Shown here piece after piece: positions 55,216-64,000 of a stretch of 64,000 bases of DNA. Position numbers and translations under genes: made by a program. Numbering within the stretch: position 1 is the first letter of the stretch; each line of letters opens with the position of its first letter. The DNA is from Paratinospora sagittata (Eukaryota; Streptophyta; Magnoliopsida; Ranunculales; Menispermaceae), in the NCBI GenBank assembly GCA_035771175.1, contig CM069611.1:18363366-18427365 (forward strand), read 5' to 3'. Under the pieces are notes generated by a model. It had not been told where the DNA came from. It searched no databases and was given only the letters and a program-made list of their open reading frames with translations.

Positions 55216-56504
55216 GGGAAATGTACCTTCAACTACATTGTTGTCTGGGAGGGGTTGTTGAGCGATAGCAAATGCTCTGCCCTGGTTCCGTTGCCCCTGG
55301 TTCTTCTGGTTCTGCCTGGGTTGGGCATTAGTAGCAGGTGGTACTTGTCTGACTGGAACAGTGGGAATAGGTTGTTGAAGGTGCGGACAGGCATTTCTTA
55401 CATGGCTCTGTTGGTCTCAGTTGTAACACATCAGCCTCTGCTGGTGATGGTTCTATTGGCCATGTCGATTGTGGTGCTGACCACCACCTCTGCCATTGCC
55501 GTTTCGACTGCGACGCCCTCCTCAGCCATGATTGCAAAAACCCTGATGGCCAGGGTTAGACGGTTAAGCCGCAGGTGTCGTGGCCTCATTCTTCTGAACA
55601 GGGGTTGGGAGGGTTGGGTTTCGATTATAGTAGGGCTTCTTCTTGTTGCCCTGTTGCGAGCCCTGTTGGGAAAACATTGTAGGCCGTTTTCCCCTATTCA
55701 GTCTCTGCTCTTGCACAATCTTCTCCTGCTCAAAACTCATGGCCTTGTCAACGACCTCCTTGTAAATCTTGAGGTCCAAGATCGACAAGGCTTGTCAAAT
55801 GTCAGGACGAAGGCCATTGTAGAATTTCTTGGTCTTATCTTGCTCCGTTGAGATGGTGGATAAAGAGTAAACCAGTAATTCTTTAAACTTGCCAGCGTAC
55901 TCCCTGAATGTCATGCCGCCTTGGTATAGTTTGGCAAACTCCTGGCGCTTCTGCCTCTTCACAGCGTCGGGGAAGTACTCATCAATAAACAGTGACTCAA
56001 ACTGTTGTTAAGTCATGTATGTAGTATTGACCTTTGGGTCCTCATTTACTGTTATCCACCATGTATTTGCTCCACCAATAAGTTGGTAGGTCGCAAGTGG
56101 AATCTTTCGAGCCTCATCGACTCCCATTGCATCGAGAGCCTTCTTTGACTCATCCAGCCATTTCTGCACCTCTTCAGCATCAATGGTGCCAATAAAGAGG
56201 TTTGAGTTTCTGACCCAAGTCTCGCAGGTGCCTGAACAGCGACAACCTGATTGGTCGCGGTCTCACGAACGGCCGTCTGAACAGTTACTTTCATCGCCTC
56301 GATAAATCCGACGAAAAATACCTCCATACTCGAAGGCATAGCAAAGGATGTGGGTTGGGGTGGCATTGTCTGCCCAGACGTAGTAACAGTGTCGAGTGTG
56401 GCCTGCGCTGTCATTAGAGGCGGCAGTTCCTGGTTCTGAATCTCAGGAGGTGCCTCCTCTGTTGGACGGACGGTACGTGGCCTTCCTCTCTTCCTGGTTT
56501 GCAT
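55216..56504 (-). pseudogene. E3 Gag
   Basis: Start codon 56504-56502: MQTRKRGRPRTVRPTEEAPP, then a Gln/Thr/Pro-rich part and FIEAMKVTVQTAVRETATNQ. A frameshift near 56200 leads into the capsid domain, recognisable as ESLFIDEYFP-, FAKLYQGG- and FYNGLRPDI-type text with stops. From 55788 the frame reads MSILDLKIYKEVVDKAMSFE. The zinc knuckle near 55405-55445 reads [17 protein letters not shown], its second Cys codon replaced by TGA. The last part continues to the protease start. Gag would encapsidate the RNA; this copy is dead. Confidence 0.83.
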
Positions 56505-57279
56505 TCTCTCACTGGCAAGGAGAAAAAAAAACCATAATTTAGGAAACTGTAGCCAAGTATAATGTTATGGTATTCTCAGCAACAATTTCGAGAGTACTGC
56601 AATATAAAAACCACCTATTTTTCTAAGTATAGTGTAAGGTTTTTGTTGAGAAATCAAATAATCTTATGTGCCTCGTATGTTTGGCCATGGTGTAAAAACA
56701 AGATTAAAATGTTTATATAATAAGTATAAAACTTTGCAAGTATTTCAAATGTTTTGGTTCTGGTTTTTGTGAACATACATATATATTTCATTGAAAATCC
56801 ATACGAGTCATAAAAATTCTAAGATTTTCCTCGGTAAGTATCCTGATCTAACGTTCTATCGCAATCTTATTTATTCAAACTCTTTTGCTTAGTCTCTTCG
56901 ATTATTATCCAAATCCGTGTGTCCCATACCACATGAATTTGGTAATAAGGGTGTCAACCAAGTTAAGTTGTATGAACACGGTCTCTATAAAACATTGGCT
57001 GAATAGCAGTTTATTAATAGTATCGTCCAAGTTTACTCGTCCCATACCGTGTAAACTTAGTGATAATGTTAGTAATGCAACTTTCTCCAAATGTTTCTTT
57101 TCACACAAGGTCGTGGGTTTTCTTACTTCCACATTTTATTTAGTATCCTCCAATTTTCTTGTGTCCCATACCACTCCAAAGTTAGTGCTACAAAAGAAAG
57201 AATGGTTGTAAGTCGGCCCACCAAATATAGTCTTAAACAAAACATTTCATTCATATATAAATTTTTACAATGCCAGTGA
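56505..57279 (-). other. E3 spacer between ORF0 and gag, with three 120-bp subrepeats
   Basis: About 775 non-coding bases. GTCCCATACC recurs at 56921, 57039 and 57163, with conserved text after each (ACATGAATTTGGTAATAAGG in the first). The same triple layout is in E1 (7305, 7425, 7545). Confidence 0.6.
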
Positions 57280-58723
57280 TCATTCCTGATTTTTCTGCTT
57301 ACTACTGCTCCTTCTAGACCTCCTGCTAGGTACAGAAAGACTACTAGAAGAAGGTTGAGAATTTGCTCGTTGTTCTTCAACGTTTTGCATACGTGTTAAC
57401 AAAGCATTTTGAGTCTCTTCTATCCGAGCAATACTAGCTACGATCACATTTAACTGCTTGAATGGGTTAGTCAATTTCCCCATCGATGGTTGATGGGTTG
57501 ACTGTCCCATAGGTGGAGGGTAGGCCGAAGGCATTGGTGGAAATTATTGGCCGTATGGTGACTCATAGGTGTGGGGTAGTTGTTTCGACTGTACGGGGAT
57601 TCCCTAACTGGAACCCCTTGGACATTTCCATATGCTTGGGTTGAAAAGTCTTGAAACCATGGGCTCATTGGGATGTCCTATCTTCCAAGATTTGGTGCTA
57701 ATAAATTTTGTTGTTATTGGTTCACAGGAACTTGTGGAACTGGCCGATACGGTACTTCAGGAGTTAGAAAACTTTGGTACGTAGTATTGCCTTCAGTTGG
57801 CATGTTCCAAGAAGGTGTATTTGCTGGAACTTCTCATCTATCCTGATTTGGTTGAGGTTGATTTAGGTTGGCAAATTAATATTCCTCAGAGAACAGGTGC
57901 TCGGTTAGATCATTATTTGAGGTTGGGTTTGACGTAGGGTTCTGGTTTGGCTCGTTATTTGGTACCTTCCTAACAGTGATCTTGCGTCGACTTTTTCGAT
58001 AACAACGTCCATTTTCGTCTCTAATTCTTTCATTGTTTCCTCCTAAAGTTGAGTCGAATACTTCCTCGTCAGTTACCCCTCCACTTGTGAAAAATGTCTT
58101 GAAGATGGAGATTGTTGTAACCGCCTCAGTGATCTGCTTCAAAGACTCATCAAAAGTGTTGACGTTTTCCTCGTATAGTTTCCTCATGTCACCTTTTCCG
58201 GCAAGATGTTGCCGAATACGATCTTTCCAAGGCCGACAAGAGGTGGTTTAAGGAGATTGTTTGGGAGGTGGGCGTACGTCGATTGGGTGTACGGGTTTTT
58301 GGCGACGAAATTGAACAGCTATTCGTTGAACTCTGCGATCTCTGCAACTGTCTGGGGTTCGTGTGGATCAATGATTCTATCTTCAATCGTAATCTCCATA
58401 AGTCGCGCAATAACTTTGACGTTGATAGAAATCTTCGTTCCCCTGACCGTTGTCTCCAAAACAGGACTGATCCCATCTTCTTGAAATCCTACGCAATTCA
58501 TGGCTTCATAGAAGGAATTCATCAAGTTGTAAGAGACGTGACCCTCAACTTTTGTTATGTTCAACCACCCCAGTGTTGCGAGTCTTTTGTGAAGGATCGG
58601 ACGGAGGCGGAGATCTCTATTGTCGATACTCCTCATAGTCATAATGTCCCTTTTGAACACTTCCTTGAGTCTGGTAGGAATTGGTTCCCTACTACCAAAA
58701 GTCGTTCCTTCACTTGAGGCCAT
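57280..58723 (-). pseudogene. E3 ORF0, accessory ORF upstream of gag
   Basis: Start at ATG 58723 (MASSEGTTFGSREPIPTRLK), chosen because E1 starts at the same place; an upstream in-frame Met at 58762 is also possible. The N-terminal domain reads LRPILHKRLATLGWLNITKV, VSYNLMNSFYEAMNCVGFQE and ETTVRGTKISINVKVIARLM. A stop occurs at 58319 and frameshifts follow. The C-terminal part is Asn/Pro/Gln-rich with a short coiled coil (RIEETQNALLTRMQNVEEQ) and a basic tail (SRRSRRSSSKQKNQE). The N-terminus resembles the plant-specific 'putative plant transposon protein' domain. Pseudogene in this copy. Confidence 0.6.
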
Positions 58724-58859
58724 TATTTTGCTGAAAGGAAAATAAACTTGTAAAAGGCACAAAATATATTCATAACATTTTCAAGATTTATGTTTTATCC
58801 GTTGGACAATATTTTCTATTTTTTTTTTCTCTTGATGTTTATGCCATCATGTAATCCAA

Positions 58860-59080
58860 ATTGTCCACTAGAAATATGATATATATATATCTCATATATT
58901 CATAGATATATATAGATATATATATTTAATCATAACTATATATATAGTTTTCATAAATCATAACTATATATATATTTGAATCTAAACTATATAAAGAATA
59001 TATAGTTTTCTAGATATATATTTAATATAAATCTCAACTAATATAATTCATATATATATATAGTTCTAGAGTTATTTTAT
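58860..59080. repeat. TA-rich microsatellite in the E3 leader
   Basis: Repeated TATATA, TATATAGATATATA and AACTATATATA words, in the same position as 9048-9151 of E1. Confidence 0.85.
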
Positions 59081-59138
59081 ATCTAATAAATAATTTTTTT
59101 CCCTAATTTTGTGGACTTGGGCGGGCCGTGGACCTTAT

Positions 59139-59160
59139 GCTCTGATACCATTAAATGTTA
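59139..59160 (-). other. Second, internal PBS-like copy with LTR edge
   Basis: Minus strand contains TGGTATCAGAGC, an exact initiator tRNA-Met PBS. TCTGATACCATTAAATGTTA (59141-59160) repeats TCTAATACCATTAAATGTTA at 59386-59405, 245 bases away, with one mismatch. Suggests a duplicated leader or a misprimed cDNA. Confidence 0.65.
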
Positions 59161-59384
59161 ATAGTCATCACTTTCACTCACGCGTGTCCATGTCCGTGAC
59201 TTACAAAGTCACGTGGCACATGAGCGTACCTCAAAGAAAGTTTTACGGCCAGCCTCTCGACTGCAAAACCAACTACACTGGTGGCAAGCCAATGTGGACA
59301 TGTCAGGGTAAGAGCCGGTGCGTCGCCACCCTCACATCGTGAGAACCTCTGATCATGCGTTGAATTCGCCCGCTCAAAACCCTT

Positions 59385-59395
59385 CTCTAATACCA
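59385..59395 (-). other. E3 primer-binding site next to the 5' LTR
   Basis: Minus strand TGGTATTAGAG, matching initiator tRNA-Met PBS with one change, five bases from the LTR end at 59401. The leader after it contains an incidental open frame on the minus strand (59178-59396). Confidence 0.7.
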
Positions 59396-59400
59396 TTAAA

Positions 59401-60745
59401 TGTTACATCCCGCCCGAACGTGCCTAAATCGGCGGGACACTCACGGACAGGGCACGAATGCATTATGATAATAATTGAGTTCGCGGAAACATGATTAAGT
59501 ACAAGTCTGATTTCATTAATTTCAGAATATATTTATACATTAAATAGTTAAGGGAACATTCTCCCAAAATCCCCAATGAATAATACAAAGGGTACAAAAT
59601 GTGGGCCCAAAAACCTGCACCCAGTCTACCCTAATCTCCTGTGAAAAATGGGATAACAAGGGGGTGAGCTACACGCTCAATGGGTAAAATAGTTCGTGAA
59701 TATAAAAGTTAATAAAACAAACTTCATAATCAAATATCTTAAATACACATCAGAGCATCAAAATCAATCCAACATGTATGTATGCATGACACTGTCTCGA
59801 ATTGGTTTAATGATTGTACATCGCCTGAGTTCACGTACAGATGTCCCTTTCCAGGAGTAGTCGGGTTCTCATTGTACGTCCCTCCTCAGGAATGATGCTC
59901 TGGATTCACGTACAGATGTCCCTCCCCAGGAGTAGCCAGGTTCTCATTGTACGTCCCTCTCCAGAGAAATATAATGAATAGCGAGCATTGCTTCTAACTA
60001 TTCTATGAATCATAAACCACATACATCCCTAGGTGGTGCTATGTATGATGTCAATGCATGAACTGGTACGGTCTTTACTTAACATTTAGACAGGATTTGG
60101 CAACGTCTGGTGATCCTTATCAGGGTCGGTATCACGACGTGCAAGGTTAGGACATTCAGTATTACTTGTATAAGCTTATAGCTTACAAATAAGACCAACC
60201 ATATCAGTCTTCAGTTGTGAGGTGAGACACGAGGTCTACTTAAATACCAATCGTCTAGAGTAGCACGCTGCCTCTCGTTCACTATTTAAAGTTACTGAGG
60301 ACAAGACTGAGTCTGGTTGAGCCAGATTTGACCACTAATCCGGCATAATAACAGTGTAATACATGAATTCCAAATATACAGGCATAAGTATGACAAGTAT
60401 AAACATTATACGCAATAATGCAGTGTAAATGAATAGTAAACATAATGATAAATGAATGTAAACTTTAATAAAAGTTATAAGACATGCAAACCTATGTTTT
60501 GTTCCCCACCTTCAGATAAAAAACTCTTTTGAAAACTGGAGCCTTCCGCCAGGCAGCATCGCGTTGCACCGCACAAAGAGTCTCGGAGAGAGGGTCTCAA
60601 AAAAGAAGACAAAAACTCAAAATGAGTGAAAGAGAGAAGGAAAATCACAAGGAGGAGTGATTTGGGTGTGAGAAATGAGGAGGAGGGAGGGGTCCTTAAA
60701 TAACAAATTTTATTTATTTTTTTTGTGCAAACCTAGAGTATTACA
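59401..60745 (-). repeat. E3 5' LTR (1345 bp)
   Basis: Starts TGTTACATCCCGCCCGAACG and ends AAACCTAGAGTATTACA. Carries the 70-base duplicated ACGTACAGATGTCCCTCC unit (59832-59968) and the CGTCTGGTGATCCTTATCAG block missing in the other LTR. The promoter palindrome seen in E1 and E4 is missing near 60700. Confidence 0.88.
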
Positions 60746-61004
60746 TTGAAAGTCTTCAAAACACGTAAGTTGTTCTACATATACTTCTTCATTGATGTAC
60801 CCATTTAAAAAGACATTTTTTACATCCATTTGATCTAGTGAAAAGATTTTATAACAAGCATAAGCTAGTAACATTCTAATTGCTTCTAGTCTTGCTACCG
60901 GTGCAACGGCTTCTTCAAAATCAATTCCTTCTTCTTGATTACATCCTTGGGCAACTAATCTTGCCTTATTTCTCACAATCACTCCTTTTTCATCCTTTAT
61001 ATTC
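60746..61004 (-). pseudogene. C2 reverse transcriptase, N-terminal part
   Basis: After a one-base insertion in a T-run near 61010, the reading has [40 protein letters not shown] and [20 protein letters not shown], the usual start of copia RT with its first catalytic Asp (QMDV). It stops at the E3 LTR at 60745 and resumes at 50005 in the same frame apart from the 5-bp duplication. Confidence 0.88.
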
Positions 61005-62015
61005 CTAAAAAACCCATTTAGTTCCTCTGGCTGATCGGTGAGATGGTCTAGGTACTAACTTCCAGACATTTTTTCTAACAAAGTGTCCCAACTCTTCTTG
61101 CATGGCAAGAGTCCAGTTTTCATCATTTATAGTGTCCTCAACCTTAGAGGGTTCTATTTGGGATACAAAGGCTACATGCCCTTCATCTTTATTCAATGCA
61201 GCTCCAGTGGACACTCCCTTAAATAGATCACCTAAAATTTGATATTTGGGATGATCTATAAGTAGTCTGGAATTCTTAAGAATAAGTGTTTCTTGGTTGT
61301 CTTCCTCTAGGTTCACAGTGTTCATGTGGATCATATCATCATCATCATTATCTAAGTTCAATTTTTCACATATGTTTAGCCTTGGATCAAGTTCATCAAA
61401 CTTTACATGGATTGACTCCTTTACTACCTTAGATGACTTGTTGTATACTCTATAAGATTTGCCATGAGATGAATATCCTAGAAAAATGCGTATGTTAGAT
61501 TTTGGATCAAACTTATCCAAATCTTCCTTAGTGTTCAAGATGTAACATTTGCATCCAAACAGTTTAAAGTATCCAATATTGGGAACTCTATCTTTCCATA
61601 TTTCATATGGAGTCTTTTTCATGCTTTTTCTAATTAAGGTCTGATTCATTACATAGCATGCGGTACTAATTGCTTCAGCCCAAAAGTGTGTAGTTGTGTT
61701 GTATTCACAAAGCATAGTTCTACACATTTCTTGAAGTGTTCTATTCTTCCTTTCAACTACCCCATTTTGTTGAGGAGTTCTTGGGGCTGATAAGTGATGA
61801 GTGTATCCTTGTTGATTACAAAAATCCTCAAGATTTTTGTTTACAAATTCTCCACCTCTATCACTTCTAATGATCGTGATTTTGTATCCTTTCTCATTTT
61901 CTACTCTATAGCAGTATTTCATAAATATATCACACACTTCATGTTTATGAGCAAGAAAAAATAACCATGTATAATAAGAGTAATTATCAACAATCACAAA
62001 CACATGATTTTCCAC
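61005..62015 (-). pseudogene. C2 integrase (336 aa open frame)
   Basis: VFVIVDNYSYYTWLFFLAHK, IIRSDRGGEFVNKNLEDFCN and RTPQQNGVVERKNRTLQEM contain the three catalytic acidic residues (D, D, E), although DDYSR is DNYSY here. AEAISTACYVMNQTLIRKSM, FGCKCYILNTKEDLDKFDPK and FLGYSSHGKSYRVYNKSSKV follow. An acidic hinge (NLDNDDDDMIHMN) leads to NDENWTLAMQEELGHFVRKN at the start of RT. It ends at TKWVF by frameshift. Best-kept copia gene in the window; it was probably translated as part of Pol. Confidence 0.88.
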
Positions 62016-62320
62016 CTAAGCTTTATGTTCGTGTTGGTCCAAATAAGTCCATATGTATCATTTCAAGAGTTCTACTAGTAGACATAATCTTTTTACTCTT
62101 GAAAGACAATTTGGTAAGTTTGCCAAGTTGACAAGGTTCACACACCTAATCTTTTAAGTACACTCCTTTAGGAATGCCTTTTGAAAGCTCATTTTTGGCA
62201 AGTCTAGATATGTTATCCATGCTAACATGTGCTAGTTTTCTATGCCATAACCATGCATCATCATACACAGCAACACTCAAACAAGTTATATTTTGACCAC
62301 TAATATCATCAAGCATAGTA
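62016..62320 (-). pseudogene. C2 pre-integrase zinc-binding region
   Basis: Translation gives DDAWLWHRKLAHVSMDNISR and VCEPCQLGKLTKLSFKSKK, i.e. the H-x-H / C-x2-C pattern of the copia pre-integrase domain, interrupted by a stop and shifts around 62140 and 62020. It is cut at 62320 by the LTR of E4. The protease part should lie right of E4, outside the window. Confidence 0.8.
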
Positions 62321-63807
62321 TGTCACACCCCGCCCGGACGCGCCTAAACCGGCGGTACACTCTCGGACGGGGGGCGCATTGGAATAATAACAATGGTAAC
62401 AACAGAGTGCGCAGCGGAAATATAAAACAGTACAAGTCTGATTTCATTTAATTCAGAATATAATTTGTACATGAAATGGTCAAGGGAACATACTCCCCAA
62501 AATCCCCAATGAATAACACAAAGGGTACAAAATGTGGGCCCCATAACCTGCACCCAGTCCACCCTAGTTTCCTGTAAAAGATTTGATAATAATGGAGTGA
62601 GCTTAACGCGCTCAGTGGGTAAATAGTTCGTGAGTATAACGATTAATAAAGCATACTTCAATATCAAATATCTTAAATACACACGTGAGCATCATAATCA
62701 GTCAATACGTATGTATGCATGACACCGTCTCGTATTGGTTTGATGAACGTACATCGCCTGAGTTCACGTACAAATGTCCGTCCGGACGTTCTCCCCTGGC
62801 GTAGCCAAGTTCTATTGTATGTCCCTCCTCACGAACGATGCTCTGGATTCACGTATTGATGTCCCTCCCAAGGCGTAGCCGGGTTCTCATGTACGTCCCT
62901 CTCCAGAGAAATATAATGAATAGCGAGCAATGCTCCTAACTATTCTATGAGTCATAAACCATATACGTCCCTAGTTGGTGATATGTATGATGTCAATGCA
63001 TAAACTGGTCTAGTTTACTGGTCTGGTCCTTTCCTGACATTTAGACTGACTTTGGCAACGTCTGGTGATCCTTATCAGAGTTGGTATCACGACGTGCAAG
63101 GTTAGGACATTCAGTATTTCTTGTATAAGCTGATAGTTTTCAATAAGACCAAATAGATCAGTCCCAGTTGAGAGGTGAGACACAAAGTCTGCTTAAATAC
63201 CAATCGCCTAGAGCAGCCCGCTGCCTCCCGTTCACTATTTAAAGTTACTGAGGACAAGACCGAGTCTAGTTGAGTCAGATTGACCACAAATCCGGCATTA
63301 TAACAGTATAATACGTGAATTCCAAGTGTACAAGCATAAGTGCGACAGTATAAACATTATGTGACATAATACAGTGTAAATGAACAGCAGATATAATAAT
63401 AACTGAATGTAAACTTTTATAAAAGTTATAAAACACGCAAACCTATGTTTCGTTCCCCGCCTTCAGATAGGAACTTCTTTTTCAGATCTGGGGCTTTCCT
63501 ACGGACAGAACTTCGTCGCACCGCACTGAGAGTCTCGAACAGAGAGTCTCAAAAGACTAAAAACTCAAAATGAGTGAAAAGAGTAGGAAAATTCACAATT
63601 TAAAGTGAATTTGGTGTGAAAAATGAAGAGGGGGGTTGGTTTATATAGAGGTTTTGGTGCCTGGACGTCCGGGCGGGCTACCTGGACGTCCGGGCCGGCG
63701 GCATGGACTTCCGGGCACATCTGCCCATACATCCGGGCAGGTGCCCGAATGTCTGTGCATTTCTGCCCAAACAAAATTTTTTTTTTTGTGAAATACAGGG
63801 TATTACA
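62321..63807 (-). repeat. E4 3' LTR (1487 bp)
   Basis: Starts TGTCACACCCCGCCCGGACG and ends AATACAGGGTATTACA. It is the longest of the four family LTRs, owing mainly to extra palindrome units at 63660-63757, and keeps the CGTCTGGTGATCCTTATCAG block. Confidence 0.87.
63641..63757 (-). promoter_or_regulatory. E4 LTR promoter: TATA box and about five palindromes
   Basis: On the minus strand TATATAAACC (about 63639-63648) is preceded by repeats with a spacing of about 21-23 bases: CCTGGACGTCCGGG at 63660 and 63681, then CATGGACTTCCGGG (63702), CATACATCCGGG (63726) and GCCCGAATGTC (63742). Each core contains or resembles ACGT, as in plant bZIP sites. E1 has one palindrome, E3 about two. Confidence 0.6.
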
Positions 63808-63824
63808 CTCTACCCCCCTTAAAG
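63808..63824 (-). other. E4 polypurine tract
   Basis: Minus strand CTTTAAGGGGGGTAGAG next to the LTR start TGTAATACC. Confidence 0.87.
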
Positions 63825-63841
63825 CAATTTCGTCCTCGAAA

Positions 63842-64000
63842 TCAATTCAAGTAGTTATGATGGCTATCTCCTTGAGATTCACAGTCGGTGTCATCTCTTG
63901 CGAGTTCAGGGTAGTGCTTGAATGATCCCTGAATAGCACTGTGGCCGGTGGAATCGTCATCATCATAAAACCATGGAGAGCAAATGGAATTGGACTCGTC
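63842..64000 (-). CDS. E4 3' accessory ORF, C-terminal part
   Basis: Open from the window edge to TGA at 63842-63844. Reads DESNSICSPWFYDDDDSTGH, SAIQGSFKHYPELARDD, then an acidic tail ending HHNYLN. It is nearly the same as E3 in ESNSICSPW, HSAIQG and HYPELA, and as E1 in SNSI and STGQS. Its start lies outside the window. Function unknown. Confidence 0.62.
   Translation of the reverse strand, partial: DESNSICSPWFYDDDDSTGHSAIQGSFKHYPELARDDTDCESQGDSHHNYLN

Larger units (their letters stand above)
50006..60745 (-). mobile_element. E3: complete Tekay-like chromovirus nested in C2
   Basis: LTRs at 50006-51232 and 59401-60745 (TGTCACACC/TGTTACATC starts, TATTACA ends), flanked by TTGAT (50001-50005) and TTGAA (60746-60750). 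Internal order on the minus strand: PBS, ORF0, spacer, gag, protease-RT, RNase H, integrase, chromodomain, 3' ORF, polypurine tract. In about 385 bases compared by eye the LTRs differ at roughly 25 places, so the insertion is not recent. Gag and integrase are broken. Confidence 0.9.
40909..64000 (-). mobile_element. C2: SIRE-like copia element with envelope-like ORF, host of three insertions
   Basis: Right to left on the minus strand: pre-integrase (62320), integrase, RT, RNase H (48825), envelope-like ORF (48433 to about 41990), polypurine tract and 3' LTR (41625-40909). Interrupted by E4 (62321 onward), E3 (50006-60745) and LTR-a/LTR-b (43167-47763). Reading frames resume after the insertions. 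Gag and the 5' LTR should lie right of the window. Integrase is closely related to C1. Confidence 0.85.
62321..64000 (-). mobile_element. E4: Tekay-like chromovirus, 3' end only in window
   Basis: A 3' LTR (62321-63807), polypurine tract and the end of the 3' ORF; the rest runs off the right edge. Left flank TAGTA. It inserted into C2 independently of E3. The 3' ORF is open as far as visible. Confidence 0.85.

Noticed and set aside
54485..55851. Plus-strand open frames opposite the E3 RT and gag, including one of 227 codons
   Set aside because: They are antisense shadows of pol and gag without any recognisable domain.
59109..59396. Open frames in the E3 leader between the two PBS copies
   Set aside because: No start context, no match to a known domain; overlaps the PBS and is best read as leader sequence.

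Overview
The window is repeat-rich plant nuclear DNA, almost certainly from an angiosperm. I see no convincing host gene, rRNA or tRNA. Nearly every protein-like stretch belongs to a transposable element, and most are broken by stops and frameshifts. The plant assignment rests on the element lineages: Tekay/Del-like chromoviruses (Ty3/gypsy, PBS matching initiator tRNA-Met), an Athila-like gypsy element (PBS matching tRNA-Asp), SIRE-like Ty1/copia elements with an envelope-like ORF, and hAT DNA transposons. The species cannot be told from the sequence.

Layout. 1-1680: fragment E0 of a chromovirus (RNase H, RT, protease; minus strand). 1681-10550: a second copy, E1 (minus strand), with a truncated 3' LTR, decayed pol and gag, an extra ORF upstream of gag ('ORF0'), an extra ORF next to the 3' LTR, and a 5' LTR. 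10556-14030: remains of a hAT element holding a solo LTR with a perfect CCGCA duplication. 14031-14978: old copia scraps, cut by a SIRE-like element C1 (14979-19573). 19574-24879: an Athila-like element keeping only gag and protease. 24880-25765: copia integrase scrap. 26508-28458 and 29288-30055: two non-autonomous hAT elements with perfect 8-bp duplications. 30531-40908: 41-bp tandem repeats in two facing arrays around a GC-rich palindromic minisatellite; a hAT element (33537-40689) sits in the right array and carries an Athila-type solo LTR, which itself carries a copia solo LTR.

40909 to the window end: a SIRE-like copia element C2 (minus strand) acts as host for three insertions: a solo LTR inside a solo LTR within its envelope-like ORF (43167-47763), a complete chromovirus E3 in its reverse transcriptase (50006-60745), and another chromovirus E4 in its protease/integrase region (62321 onward). 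Short target-site duplications and resumption of the interrupted frames support this order.

The most unusual features are: two accessory ORFs in the chromovirus family (ORF0 before gag; a 3' ORF after the chromodomain present in three copies); resemblance between ORF0 and the copia envelope-like ORF; regularly spaced imperfect hairpins in the SIRE-like LTRs; and a variable number of palindromes just upstream of the chromovirus TATA box. All functional statements are inferences from sequence patterns; no database search was possible.
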